The notes under the pieces: generated by a model | Told to the model about the DNA's origin: nothing | Databases searched by the model: none | The model's input: the letters and a program-made list of their open reading frames with translations, nothing else | In this document: positions 11,401 through 23,444 of the stretch, piece by piece | Layout of the letters: each line of letters begins with the position of its first letter | How positions within the stretch are numbered: the stretch's first letter is position 1 | Assembly: GCF_017654505.1 (NCBI RefSeq) | Contig: NC_054538.1 | Span: forward strand, 18,361,912-18,425,911 | Source of the DNA: Polyodon spathula | Taxonomy: Eukaryota; Chordata; Actinopteri; Acipenseriformes; Polyodontidae | Direction of reading: 5' to 3' | DNA length: 64,000 nucleotides | Program-made: the position numbers and the translations under genes

Positions 11401-11689
11401 TAAGAACATAAGAACATAAGAAAGTTTACAAACGAGAGGAGGCCATTCGGCCCATCTTGCTCATTTGGTTGTTAGTAGCTTATTGATCCCAAAATCTCAT
11501 CAAGCAGCTTCTTGAAGGATCCCAGGGTGTCAGCTTCAACAACATTACTGGGGAGTTGATTCCAGACCCTCACAATTCTCTGTGTAAAAAAGTGTCTCCT
11601 ATTTTCTGTTCTGAATGCCCCTTTTTCTAAGCTCCATTTGTGACCCCTGGTCCTTGTTTCTTTTTTCAGGCTGAAAAAGTCCCTTGGGA
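11401..11689 (-). mobile_element. CR1-like LINE 3' end, nested
   Basis: On the minus strand this matches the last ~290 bp of the LINE at 32466-34008, including the C-terminal codons and the terminal TTATGTTC repeats. It is flanked by TTTATA on both sides (11397-11402 and 11690-11695), a plausible target duplication inside the Tc1 element. Confidence 0.85.
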
Positions 11690-12011
11690 TTTATACTTAG
11701 GCCAGTGTTCTAACACCATGTTATACACATTTCAGACTTTTAACTGACTTGGGCTTCAGACTGAAATCCCCTTGCTTTGGGTGACCATTTCATTGAAATT
11801 GACAAGATTTACATTTTCATTTAAAAATAAAATTTTTGAATGCAATTCACTTATGATTATCAGCTTATATAAGTACACATATCATATAATGAAATATTAA
11901 GTGTTTATAGAAAAGTTTATACAGTTAAAAAAGCATAGATAATCATGAAAAACCTGGTTTCAAGCAGGTGTACTCAAACTTTTGACTAGTACTGTATATG
12001 TAGGCACTCAC

Positions 12012-12027
12012 CTTCTTCAACCTCTAT
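12012..12027 (-). CDS. FMN2: candidate FMN2 micro-exon (16 nt)
   Basis: A 16-nt segment ATAGAGGTTGAAGAAG is bordered by a strong pyrimidine-rich acceptor ending TACAG and by a consensus donor GTGAGT. It encodes an acidic IEVEE stretch if exon 3 ends in phase 0 at 12390. The region matches an acidic segment of formin-2 only loosely. Only 15 nt separate it from the TA flank of the Tc1-like element. No transcript evidence is available here. Confidence 0.5.
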
Positions 12028-12389
12028 CTGTATTAACAAGAAACAAGAAAAAATATTATAAGAAAAAACACACGTACCAATTTCCAGTGTTCTCTAAAAT
12101 GCCTAAATACTGAACATCAAAGTCAAAAATATGAAAATATTTATGAAACACATTGTGCATTCTGCAACAGTGGTTATCCCTGATCCTCAATTTACAAAGA
12201 CAGTTGGCAAGTTGCACAACCCTAATTACATTAATTCTGCAACACCACTTCAAAACCATTCAAAATGTAGAACTAATCAAAATGTGTGGTTAGAGATATT
12301 CATATGCGTTTTGCCAAGATACTGATGTACCCCAACTTCTGACACTGTCCTAATTCTTGTTTTGGTACACATCCTTGTTACCTACCTAC

Positions 12390-12536
12390 TTCCGTGTACT
12401 TCAGTCCTGGTTTCTCATCATCATCCGATTTGGGTGGTGGCCACAAAGTCGGAATCCTTCCTGGGATACGGTCCTCAGCATGGTCAATAGAGTATGTTGG
12501 TTGGCTGTCATTAGCCCATGTGTACAATAGGTCTTG
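12390..12536 (-). CDS. FMN2: FMN2 exon 3
   Basis: The exon starts after CTCCACAG and reads QDLLYTWANDSQPTYSIDH and onward through RIPGRIPTLWPPPK to KYTE, which follows the formin-2 segment DQLYTWAAVSQPTHSLDY. It begins in phase 0, in step with the end of exon 2. The 3' end is ambiguous because three GT donors overlap (GTAGGTAGGTAAC); 12390, 12386 and 12382 are all possible. No stop or shift is seen. Confidence 0.85.
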
Positions 12537-12716
12537 CTGTGGAGACAACAAGTAGCATTAAGTCAGCAATCTGCTTTGCTGAAGGAACTAAATGATTAAT
12601 TTGCATGTTCTAGCTATTTACAGAATTTACGTTTGGGGAGGCTATTCAACACTTTTCCCCTTGCATTTATTGAACCCAACGATGTATTTTATGTACGATG
12701 CAAGATACACAGACAT

Positions 12717-12721
<5 letters not shown>
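12537..12721. other. FMN2 intron segment
   Basis: Splice acceptor for exon 3, then sequence without recognisable features up to the TA microsatellite. Confidence 0.5.

Positions 12722-12777
<56 letters not shown>
12722..12777. repeat. (TA)n microsatellite
   Basis: About 28 uninterrupted TA units, ending exactly where the Tc1 relic begins. Confidence 0.98.
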
Positions 12778-12780
<3 letters not shown>

Positions 12781-13735
12781 CAGTTTAGTTTACACCCCCT
12801 TGAACTTTTTTCACTTTGTTGTGTCAGTGCCTCAGACTAAAAATACAAAACTGAAAGATCATAATTGGATAAGTCTCCACCCCCGAGTTAATACTTGGTG
12901 GAAGCACTTTTGGCTGCAACTACAGCTGTGAGTCTGTTGTGATAGGTCATTACCAACTTTGCACACCTAGATTTGGCAATGTTTGACCAAAATCTTTCAT
13001 CTTTACAAAACTGTTCAAGCTCTGTCAATTTCCTTAGGGAGCCTTCATGGACAGCAATCTTCAAGTCATGCCACAAATTTTCAATTGGATTTAGGTTCGG
13101 GGCTCCGACTGGGCCACTCAAGGACATGTACTTTTTTGTTCCTTAGCCACTCCAGTGTAGCTTTGGATGTATGGTTTGTCTCATCATGCTGAAAGGTGAA
13201 CTTCCATCCCAGTTTCAGCTTTCTTGCAGACGGCAGCAGGTTTTCCTTAATGACTTCTCTGTACTTTGTTCCATTTATTTTCTTTTCTATCCTGACAAGT
13301 GTCCCAGTCCCTGCCGATGAGAAACATCCCCATAACATGATGCTGCTACCACTACGCTTCACAGTAGGCATGGTGTTCTTTGGGTGATGCGCTGTGTTGG
13401 GTTTGCGCCAAACATAACACTTTGCATTTAGGCCAAAAAGTTCAATTTTAGTTTGTCAGACCACAAAACTTGTTGCCACATGGCTACAGAATCTCCCGAG
13501 TGTTTTTTTTTGCATACTTCAAATGGGATTCAAGGTGGGGTTTCTTGAGTAATGGCTTCCTTTTTGCCACCATACCATACAGGCCAGATTTATGGAGCGC
13601 TTGGGATATTGTTGTCACATACACACTTTCACCAGTCTTGGCCGTAAAAGCCTGTAGCTCTTGCAAAGTTGCCATTGGCCTCTTGGTAGCCTCTCTGATC
13701 AGTCTCCTTCTTGCTCGGTTACTCTGTTACTAGTG
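12778..13735 (-). mobile_element. Tc1-like transposon, 5'-truncated relic
   Basis: Minus-strand fragments read MATLQELQAF...ISQALHKSGLYGMVAKRKPLLKK, then VKRSGSSIMLWGCFSSAGTG, FQHDETNHTSK and [20 protein letters not shown], i.e. the DDE domain of a Tc1 transposase, with frame changes. The N-terminal HTH is missing and homology stops near 13735. The outer end lies against a TA repeat. Confidence 0.88.
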
Positions 13736-13907
13736 AGTCTGAATACTAAGTTTCATTAATTGTGTTTGAAAAATGGTCGGACTGACTGACACAAATAAAA
13801 ACTTTAAACCGGATTCATTCTCCTGCGTCTTTGAGAACTTGTACTGTATAATTTATAGCACAAAACAGACCTCAAAACCACTCAGGGATGTACATATATA
13901 TCTGACA

Positions 13908-14401
13908 TTGTTCACCCCCCCCACACTTCACATGTATTTAAAGTATTTAATATGTGTGCATGAGGTTGCACATAATTAATTCACGTGCTGGGATTCAAGA
14001 GAATAATTAATTGGTAAATGAATCCCAGCACAACAGTATATATAGATGCATGTTTTACTCACGCAGGGTTGTTGGGTGTTTCGGTGAGTAGGGAACAGGA
14101 GAGAGAGGAGTTTAATATCAATTGCTATTACGTGCTGGTGGGACCAGCACGATAATTGTTTATTTAAATTCACCGTGTTTGTTAGTGTGTCGATCTGTTC
14201 ACCGTTTGTTAAGTGTTAGTCCATTTTTGTTTGTCTATTTATTTTGGTGTAAAGTGCTGTGTCCTGTCTTCTGTTTGTTTAAACCTTTTATTTTGCAATA
14301 AACAGGCGCAAGCAAGCGTCTTCATCATTTCACCTCATCTGTCCTGTCTTTGTGTATTCATTTCCTGGTTCTGACGTCTCCACTCAGCCGTCTTTGTGAC
14401 A
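13908..14401 (+). repeat. LTR-like sequence (probable solo LTR)
   Basis: The segment starts TGTTCACCCC and ends TTGTGACA (TG...CA). It has a TATATATAG box near 14037, an internal hairpin (CGTGCTGG/CCAGCACG near 14130) and AATAAA at 14297-14302, the promoter-to-polyA order of an LTR. I found no clean target duplication, so the borders are approximate. Confidence 0.5.
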
Positions 14402-16184
14402 CCTTACCATAAACATTCGAATATCTAGATGGGGCTCAGATTAGCGGGAAGAATGGAAGTTAAACTAGCCAAGCATTGTCTCCTCGAATTACACTGAAAT
14501 GCAACTAAATCCTGTAGTTTGGACCTTAGTGATAATGCAACAGGACCATCATAGCCTTGTTTACATGTGTATCCGAAAACTGTCTTTGGTAGGCTAAACT
14601 ATTCATTTTCATCAAAATATTAAAATACGTTTTCATATTTAGAGTACAATAAGCAGGCAGATGTGGTTTTCTGCTTTCCTTGCAGACACTTTCAGAAGAT
14701 CAAAAGACCCCGCTTTGACTGAAAATGGAGTTAAGGACTTGAAAAACCTGAAGAAAAAGTTCAGAAACATTCATAATCTGGCACCACAAACAGTGTTCTG
14801 GAAGGTGACACTTATTCAAACAGTCAAAGGAAGTATGTTCTGACTAGCGTCACAGTTATCAAGTTCTCACAAAACGATAGTGTGTGAAAAGACTACTACG
14901 AAATGCTATGAAAATATTTTGCCACAAGCTCTGTAAAATCAGATTAGGTTCAAGCTGTTTGTATAGAGAACAGCAATTTGAATAAATGTTTCTTGTGAGG
15001 GTTTGGGTAATTATTTCTATGCGCCGCCTATGGAGCAGGAAATAGATATATATTTTATTGTACATCCTGTATAAGTGCAGTAAAAGGCTGTGAGCTTTTG
15101 AATACCAAAGTGGGTAGCATTAACAGTGTCTGCACTGAAAGCTAAGAATTAACTTCACCATGGACCACTCTAGCGTTATTCTACAAGAAACAAGAGAAGC
15201 CTTTTTATCTAACAAGTCGTAGTAAAAAGTTACAACTTTAAAATAGAAGCTGTGGTGGTTTAGATCCTCAAAAACAGTGCAAGGGTCTAAACGGAAAAAA
15301 AGGCATTGTAGCAGTTATTGAACTGCTAAAAAGGAGTAATCATGCATAAACACCAATCACATAAAGTACATTTAAAGCGACCTCTGATTGTCTTTAACTT
15401 AACCAAAGCAAATATTAATTGTCGCGTTAAACATGTAACATTTCAAGTGCACTTTTTCTACAATATGATCTGCTCCTTATTTGCTTTCGTTTTTAGACAC
15501 ATCTAATATAAAGCAAGCTAAGGATGCAAAATGTGTTTTTTGGTGTGATATTCTTCATTCAGCTCTGATACATTTTCTCTTAAGATTAAGCCATTAATTA
15601 TTATTCAACCCGCCAAGTGTTACGATAATTGACATAGTGTTTCCATATTTAGCACAGTACTGCAGTAGCATACAGCACTATCAACCTGATGTATATTGCT
15701 GCCTATACTCAGCTGACCAGTGCTAACCACTCTGCAATATGTTTGGCTTTATAGTACCGGACTAAACTTTGGGACAAAGAGGCAGTACAGCCAGTAGATG
15801 TCCCTTGCTAGCACAAGGTTAAAACTACAGCAATATCTATCATTTCAGATTTAGCTCAGCGCATTTGCTGCTCATCACTGCCAAAAGATAATCTATTGCA
15901 CATTTACTAACTCTTTATCTGCCTGAAGACAGGTTTGCTTTTTTTTTTTTCTTTTACAAGGCGGCATTCGTAATCTCACAGACAGATAATAAAAAAATTC
16001 TATAAATCTGCTAATCCATAAAATTTACTCAAGAAGTAATGGTGCTTGGTAAATGCATAAGTACGTACTGAATATTAGTATTCTAAAAAATCACTGTTTG
16101 CGTCAGATGAAAATCCAGGTAAAACACAATGTTGTTACCAAATTAACACATATACTGTACTGCAGCCCTTATCGGCTCACTAAC
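14402..16184. other. FMN2 intron, no gene seen
   Basis: AT-rich sequence with no convincing ORF, splice-bordered segment or repeat family that I can name. Confidence 0.5.
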
Positions 16185-16370
16185 CTTGTGGTTTTCAAAT
16201 TTGCAGCATGTTTTCTGTACAGTCTGCTTTAATTTCAGCAAGGCTAGATCAGGATCCTTTTCTTTTAATTCACACAACCTCTCCATGGTATCGGTTTTCA
16301 CATCTCGTCTTATCACTAGCAAGCTCCTGAATATACCTGGCACCTTTGCCAGGGTGTTTTGTGCATCCAT
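16185..16370 (-). CDS. candidate 186-nt cassette exon inside FMN2
   Basis: The acceptor TTCACCTTGCAG is followed by an open stretch of exactly 62 codons, starting MDAQNTLAKVPGIFRSLLVI and ending CCKFENHK, then the donor GTTAGT. It begins and ends in phase 0, as does the junction of exons 2 and 3 on either side of it, so inclusion would keep the reading frame. The composition (many Lys, Leu, Glu) suggests a helical segment. I do not recognise it in formin-2 or in any repeat. It may be an unannotated alternative exon or a chance ORF. Confidence 0.4.
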
Positions 16371-16609
16371 CTGCAAGGTGAACAGCCTACTGAAATCAGG
16401 GCTGCACAGCACTGGCTAGCTACACAGCCTTTGTTTCAGAGCGAGAAAGGCTCTCTGGCACTGAACAGTATTTGGGGCAGCCTTCCGGGTGAGGTCTGTG
16501 AAGGGAGTAAGGGAAAATTGTAATGTCGGACCTGGTCCAACAAAGGACCACAATATAGATACCCTGACCCTCGGAAACTGTCATCTGCTGACTTCCCCCT
16601 CAGTACGAA

Positions 16610-17176
16610 GACCTCCCCCCCCAAGTCTTGCCCAGCTGCAATGGCTACCTGTAAAGTTCTGGATTATAACTCTCCTGCTCACCTACAATGCCCTTCACCA
16701 CACAGGTCCCGAGTACCTCCTCAACCAGCTGACCCGCTATGTCCCTGCCCGCAAGCTGAAGTTTTCCGACTCTGGTCTGTTTGTTATAACCCAAGCAAAA
16801 GTTTACCACACTTGGAGAATGCTTGTTTAGCTTCATGGCTCCAACTCTTTGGAACTCCCAGTTTTGGTGCACTATGCTCCCACTATCCGTCACTTCAAAT
16901 TAACTCTCAAGACCAACTTGTTCACTCTTGCTTTCCATGTTCTTTAATAAGCCTGATATCTGCTATTAGCTGCTGTGTTTCTGCTTCTATTTCATGTATA
17001 ATGCTACTATGTATTAATGTATTATGCATTGTTTTTTTACTGTATATCATGTGTTATGCATTTCTCTGTATTTAAAGTATTATGGATTTTCTTGTTTCTG
17101 CATCTTTCAAAGCGATTTGTGATGATGGTCCACTATGAAGACGTTATATAAAATAAAGACTTGATTGATTGATTTA
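16610..17176 (+). mobile_element. L2-like LINE 3' end fragment
   Basis: The segment encodes LQWLPVKFWIITLLLTYNAL and YVPARKLKFSDSGLF, then SFMAPTLWNS-like codons in another frame, the usual C-terminal end of fish L2/Rex-type reverse transcriptases. The 3' end AAATAAAGACTTGATTGATTGATT is the typical short-repeat tail of this LINE class. Frame changes and the missing 5' end show it is dead. Confidence 0.8.
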
Positions 17177-17726
17177 AACAAACCAAGTGCATTTGCAAAC
17201 TGCATTCTGAAAAGACCAAAAAATGTTTTTTTTTTTTAATTTAGCTTGCATCCAAACAAACTCGGTCCCTTTGCTCACAGATAAGTGTGAACAGCAAGCA
17301 CGTTTGAAACAGACCCAGTGTGAATGCAGCCTTAGATCAGTGATGCCCAAGATACTGATAGATTTGAACAGCCAGTAATCCTCCACACACAAAAACAAAA
17401 CGGGGCAAGCATTCCGTTGTTAGCAAGAGATACATAATGATCTGCAAACTCTGAAAGAACACAATCAATGTTCAAACAGCATGAACAGGGGGCTTTTATA
17501 AAACATTAGACAGAAACCGAAAGAAATTATACAGAGGATATGATGTGGAACAAGATTTGAATTTCACTTAATACACGGTATTGTATATATTACATGTACC
17601 ACGAATGCACAAAGGGAACAAGGATGATGTGCCCATTTAAAAAGGATAACATACCTAAATTTGGGGTAGACGTATCATAAATGCCTGATAGATAGAACAA
17701 AAAAAAAGGAAAGAAATTGAACTTAC
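17177..17726. other. FMN2 intron, no gene seen
   Basis: No feature beyond the splice donor of exon 2 at its upper border. Confidence 0.5.
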
Positions 17727-17893
17727 ATCAATCTTGGGTGAAATTTGTGCTGCACTCTCTGCATACTGTTCTCTGAAACAAACGCTGAATGGTAGCAAAA
17801 GACCCATGGCTAAAATCTTGGAGCAGAGCTTCTCTGTCTCTTCCTGTGGGGCATCTTCCTCCTGTCTGAAGAACTTTTCCAACAGCGTCCGCT
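17727..17893 (-). CDS. FMN2: FMN2 exon 2
   Basis: The acceptor TTTGTCTAG and donor GTAAGT bracket 167 nt that encode, after two bases completing a split codon, RTLLEKFFRQEEDAPQEET, then [19 protein letters not shown] and REQYAESAAQISPKID. This follows the formin-2 segment TLLEKLFSQ...[20 protein letters not shown]. Exon 1 ends in phase 1 at 22159 and this exon ends in phase 0, which fits exon 3. The frame is fully open. Confidence 0.9.
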
Positions 17894-18000
17894 CTAGACA
17901 AACAAGAAACTCACATTAAAACTAGGTTTCTTTCCATAACATGCTTTTGCCAATGACTTGTGTGTTTAACTGGCATTAAAACTTCAACTTTAGTTCAACC

Positions 18001-18169
18001 CAGAGGTGGCCAACGTTGGCCCTTTTACTCCAGGTTTTTGTTACAACCTTGTTCTGAATTGTTTAATTGAACCAATTAAATCTCCATCCAGACCCTGTAG
18101 TTAATTATATAATTTTGACTGTTATACCTGGAGTGGAATTGCCTTCCAGGACTTTGATTGGACACCCTT
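18001..18169 (+). mobile_element. hAT-like MITE
   Basis: About 170 bp with imperfect inverted ends CAGAGGTGGCCAA and (reverse) CAAGGGTGTCCAA. A related copy lies in the opposite orientation at 34374-34550. The CAGxGGTGxCCAA-type end is common in hAT-derived MITEs. No coding capacity. Confidence 0.65.
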
Positions 18170-18595
18170 GGTTTAACCTGTTATGTGGTAATGCAGGTTT
18201 CCTATGAAAATACATACCTGTACTTGTCCACTCCAAGAACTGCACAACAACACTCTAATCTAACAGGAGATGAGACGAATATAGAATACTGTGGTCACTG
18301 AGCACAATTACAAATTTAACAAAAGCATTTGAGGTGAGATCACGGAACCTATAAATACATCTGATCAAAAGACCTGCAGCAGCTTTAACTGGGGAAACAA
18401 AAACAAAAAACAAAATCAGATGAGTCAGCAAATTAGGTCAGCACTAAAGTGGGGGTGCACCAATAAAGATTTTCTTGCCATGTTTTGAAGGAACTGGTGG
18501 CAACTTATTGGTTACGCTTGTCTTCCAATGCTAAAGCCAAACATTGGAGCACCTGGTCATGGGGCCAAGTAAACCGTCCTTAGCTAAGACCCACC

Positions 18596-18944
18596 TTACA
18601 TCCTGTCAAAATGTGCCTTAAATATTGCAGGAAACAAAGGACATGAGGGATACTCACCCACCCAAAGGTTTAGATTCTGTGGTGATGGGAGAACATCATA
18701 GGTTGACCTGATGAGAAAACTGATCCTGCGCTGCTCCATTGTCCATAGGTCTTGCCAGCTGATCTTGTGTTGTTCTACACTCTCCCATCTCATCCATTCT
18801 CCCTGCTTGGCCTGGGAAGCGACCTTTACACACCTCATCCTCTCCTCCTGCTTTTGCACCTCGTTGACTACCAGCTTCCTCTGTTGAGCTTGGGTTGTCC
18901 AAAATTGTCTCAAATATTGTGATATTTCCAACTTCACACTGCAA
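18596..18944 (-). pseudogene. LINE reverse-transcriptase C-terminal fragment
   Basis: Minus-strand ORF with KISWQDLWTMEQRRISFLIR and STYDVLPSPQNLNLWVGEYP followed by SCPLFP. This is the region just before the terminal CCHC-like zinc motif of a widespread fish LINE ORF. The final Cys of the CxxC is replaced (CPLF) and the frame then closes. It lies in FMN2 intron 1 on the same strand as the gene. Confidence 0.7.
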
Positions 18945-20550
18945 GACTTAATGACAGTTTGAACAGTATATTAAAAGTAGAAGCAAACCTGTATAGTTGA
19001 AATTCTTGTGGCACAGAACAGATAACCCAACAAGTTAAAAAAAAAAAAAAAAAGAAACAGAAGCGTTTTTTTTTCTTCGTTTTGTTTAAGATCAGCAAAA
19101 GCTAAAGCAGAAACTCCAGCACAGAAATAATTTAAACCATAACATTTTTGTAATTTACCAGTAGAAAAAGAAAATGTTTCTTTTAACTAGAGCCAGACTA
19201 TTTATATCCACTCTTTGACTTTCAATTCAATTACAGGTAGGTTTGGAGACATAGAAAATTTAAATCAGCAGTACCAGCAACCTATTGTACAAAACGATGC
19301 ACTTAATATCATAAAATATTACACAGTAAATTAACACTAGTCCTGTACTGAGTCTTGGGTTTTTGAAGTACCCACAGTTAAGTGCAAATACTCTAATATT
19401 ATTATAAAGAAACCTTACAGTATTAATTTGTGTTCATTTTGATCACAAAGCAGTCATTTAAATGAAGCAGGCGGTTTGGTATTGATTGAAAAGCAATGGG
19501 AATGCAACTGTTTAGAATGTGTTTGATTCAGTTAGCCAGTGACTATATTAATCAGTTTTCCCTGAATTTAAATGACGAGGAGCCTGAAGTTTGATGACTC
19601 AGTCCTCAAATAATTTGCGATGACTCAATTTTCAAAGTCAGAGATTGCTACACCCTGCAATTTAGGTGTCTACTCTTTTTCTGGTTTAAAAAAATATGAA
19701 TTTTTAAAAATAAATAAAATACTGCACAGGACATTAATGCACACACAGTAAAAAACATTAAATGCCAAAAACAATGGATGGACAACTGCAGCATGGCATA
19801 AAACTAGATCAAATTGTCAAGAGGTTAGTGTGTTGTAAGGGATAATGTAAACAGCATTCAAAACAATGATCTAGGTTACCACGATAAAACAAATGTAACA
19901 GGAATATGATCCACTTTTTTTTTAAAAACACTACCTGCATTTTCATTGTAAATAAATAAACAAGCTCCTTTGATTGACCGCTTCTGTGTTATGCACAGCT
20001 CTGATCATTAACCTGGAAAAAGGGAGCCCAATAATCATTGCTTTAATGAGCTGGAAAAATATAACAACAACAAAAACAAAATATGTAGCCCCCTACAGCT
20101 TTTGCACAGGCCAAGGGCAGATGTCATCACGTTATGTGCCTTGTTAAAATAGGCTAGGAACATTTAATTTCACCCCTACACAGGACAATGTGCCATATCC
20201 ACGAATTCACAGCTGGAAAGAATACGTTGAAACAATCATTTTTTGTTTCTGTAGTAATGGAATATTGGTGAAACAAGCAATAAACATTTATTTTAACTAT
20301 TTAGTACTTTAAGATCAAATTGTGTATCCAGCAGAACCAACATATAAACTTAATAAAGTTGGTGTGTAACAAAAGCATCAATATGTGTATATATTTGTTA
20401 AGGACGATTAAGTTTAGGTCATTGTATAGAGCCCTTTGAAATCCACGTTGGAGAACACTGCTGGAATAGCGGAATTCAGGAGAAAAAAAAATGGAATTAT
20501 GCAACAGAGGACATTGCCACAAAAAGAGTTTAAAACAAACAAATTGTGTT
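18945..20550. other. FMN2 intron 1, no gene seen
   Basis: AT-rich, with an A homopolymer near 19038. No coding segment or repeat boundary recognised. Confidence 0.5.
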
Positions 20551-20562
20551 TATATTATATAT

Positions 20563-20634
<72 letters not shown>

Positions 20635-20702
20635 GTATGTGTATATATATATACTTACATATACATACATATGTATACATACATACATACACACACACAC
20701 AG
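20551..20702. repeat. compound (AT)n/(AC)n/(TACA)n microsatellite
   Basis: A TA run, then CA units (20614-20634), then TATA/CATA-type units and a second CA run. Confidence 0.97.
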
Positions 20703-21272
20703 TAATTTAAAAATTACATTGAAATAGCACTGCGTTTGTATGACGAGAGGCTTCAAGAAAGACACATCATGGGAACGCATGAAAAAACAACACACAACTG
20801 TGATTAACTGTAAAAAAGCTCTGACGCTCATGCCACTTCACTTGCTAGCTACCGTTATCGCTCGGGGGGAAAACTAACTTATTCTGAGCAGACAGTACTG
20901 TAACGACTATTGCAGAATGTAGTGTCTAGTTGCTGCATTTCTCTCTAAAGTTCTCAGGGAGATATTACGAAGTGCCTTTTAATTAAATTAGAATAAATAA
21001 AAATATTTATGCTTGTATTTACACTGTCATCAATTATTAATGAAAACATTAATTCTATTTTGAAATGTTATAGCTCAGCTTGTGTTGAAAAAAACTACAA
21101 AAATCATACTTTTTTTTTTATTTACAACGTTTCTAGTTTGTTTATTACATTATTCCAGTTTGTACCGTTTTTCTGAAAGCACTTTGATTAATACCATTTA
21201 GAAAGGTTTTTTTGTCATTTTTTCATGCATTTCTAACTTCATCATTACTGTCAATGTATCAAACACTTGTGG

Positions 21273-21308
<36 letters not shown>

Positions 21309-22158
21309 AAAATTACAGATTAAGACCGATAAATCCGAAATCAGGAAAAAATAAATCTGAAAATTCAAAATAAAATGCATTTCATACGGCCCTAATTGTA
21401 TTGTACCTCAGCTATGCACAAAAACAAAAATACTTGAGAATGACAATACAATAACCACACCAAACTCTCTTGCTCCAAGAAACTGCAGAGAACTCTATTC
21501 AGTACAAAAACAACAGCTGTTTACTGTTGCATAAGTGGAAAGATGTTTCAGAAGCCATCTCTGCAGACAGCATGAAGGATCCATACTAAAATTGTATTAA
21601 TTAAAATTGGCCAAAAGTTCCTAATCTCTTTGAAATACCTGTTCTTTCATTTGGGTAGTAAACATAACATGACATGACACTAGGGTCCTATCCTTAACTA
21701 CAGCTGCATTGTACTGTATAAAAAGGAAAGATGGGGTCAAGAAACCACTTTAAAAAAATAAAAAATAAATAAATTCTACTGCAAGGAATAAGTACTGAAA
21801 CATGCCCAACTGAACTTCTTAGAATAAAAAGCACAACCTGAACAATACAGACACAGGCACGCACCAAGATGTGTTAGTAGTATAAACTACAGTACATCTT
21901 TTAGGTTTTAAAAGAAGGCCACACTTCAGTGGGTAACTGCTAACCATTGTATTAACCCTTTGCTGCTCAGAGCTTAGGTATAGTGGCTTAGTGGCTTAGG
22001 TAGATCCAGTTTAACCTGCTGCCATGTTAAGCTTTCACAAGTTGCAATGGTTGAAAGTTGTCAGCAGTTTCCTGGGTGTCAAAATGAAAGGGATGAAGCT
22101 AAATATAGGTCTGTGGAAGGATTTCTACTATACAATATAAAAAATAAAACATACTCAC
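20703..22158. other. FMN2 intron 1, no gene seen
   Basis: Holds a poly-A run of about 30 near 21279-21307. Nothing else recognised before the exon 1 donor at 22158. Confidence 0.5.
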
Positions 22159-23444
22159 CAAAGAAGACATTGTTTAAGTTGCACGTGAAGGCCTGCACAC
22201 TTGAGGATTTCCGCGCTGTACATACTGGCAGGCTCCCTCTCCTCACCACGTCCTCTGATCCATTATATTCCAAATAATCTGCAGATCCTTCTTTTTTTGC
22301 CTAGAGGTTGGTCAGTTCATCTGTCCAGTCGGCAGACCAGCTTAGGAGACCGGCTATGCTGCAGGACCTTTGCTGTATGATTTTTCAACTCTCGGTCCTG
22401 TGGCAGAGGTCACATTGTCACCTACGAAACAGGGGACTCTGGGAAGGGGAGACCAAAGGAGAGTAGTTTGGAGAACTCAAGCTTGTTCTTGTTTTAATGT
22501 AACTGGGGTGAGTAGTAGGGTATGGTTTGACACCAGGGGAGGCCACAGAACTCAAACTTGGCCTAAAAAGGTTAGCTGTTAAGGGGCTTTCAGCAGGCCA
22601 TGGGAAAAGGGTAGACAACCCTTTCTATTTACTGTAGCAGAGTCATATTCTGAACTTGCTTTTAAATTATTGGCCCACCCCATTGATTCAACATAACTGT
22701 CTGGGTAACTTGGAGTTTCTTCTTGGTTATTTTCAATCTCAGTCTTAGCTTTCGGTCACATGAGATGGCAGTCCCAAAGCCTCGCTTTTCTCATCAACCC
22801 TGTCCACACTTCCGAAAAGTACTGTCAAGTCTTGGTAGCTGTTGGCAGCCGTTGCACTGGCAACAGGGCTTCCACTTCTCTCATCAGTTCCAGCTGCACG
22901 AGGCTGTGCATTCTCACTCAATAGCTTGTGTTCCTTTGTCCCAGACAAAGTACAAGGGGGGTTTAAATCATTTGCAGTGCTGTAAATAGAAATGTCTTGT
23001 TTTTCACTGACTGCATCCGACAAGTGCCGCTCAGTATTCAGGCCATTTTCTCTGTCAGGGACCGCTTCTAGAACTACAAATTGCTCACAGTCTAGGGGAG
23101 TCGTTTTAACATCACTCCCATATGTATACGCTGCTTTCCAGCTGGGCTCTTCAGCTATTGAAATAACCCCGTGCTGAAGTTTAATAGCCTGCTGGATATC
23201 AGAAAGTAAATCCTCTTGTTCAGCAGCTGAGTGGAAACTATAGATATCAGTATCTGAGCCAGAGCTGGCCCTTTGTCCCTCTTGCGTTTCCACAGCTGTT
23301 TGTCGGCTTTTAGTTGTGAGGTGAAAATGCTCAGCTTCATCAGCAGAAAGGCTGATATCGGGAGTTCTGGTTCTGACTGAATGGGCACTGTCCAGCTCAT
23401 CCGCTTGCGAGGCCTGGTTTTCTAAAACATCCTCCTTTGATCCC
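22159..23444 (-). pseudogene. FMN2: FMN2 exon 1, distal part, frameshifted
   Basis: Going down the minus strand: [66 protein letters not shown] and others in one open frame that stops at 22745-22747. The sequence continues in another frame (TEIENNQEETPSYPDSYVES), returns to the first (SPGVKPYPTTHPSYIKT, SSPNYSPLVSPSQSPLF), shifts again (ELKNHTAKVLQHSRSPK) and ends in the first (SADWTDELTNL, TAG at 22301-22303, then a tail reading NNVFF before the donor GTGAGT). Formin-2 has the matching blocks in one exon in the same order. The breaks lie near 22750, 22590, 22425 and 22325. Confidence 0.85.

Larger units (their letters stand above)
10030..11994 (-). mobile_element. Tc1-like DNA transposon with nested LINE tail
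   Basis: The ends are inverted copies of CAGTACCAGTCAAAAGTTTG-type sequence (10030 onward; reverse complement ending 11994), and each is flanked by TA (10028-10029 and 11995-11996), the Tc1/mariner target. The inside carries a minus-strand transposase relic and a LINE 3' end at 11401-11689. The length of 1965 bp is explained by a roughly 1.67-kb Tc1 element plus that nested insert. Confidence 0.9.
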
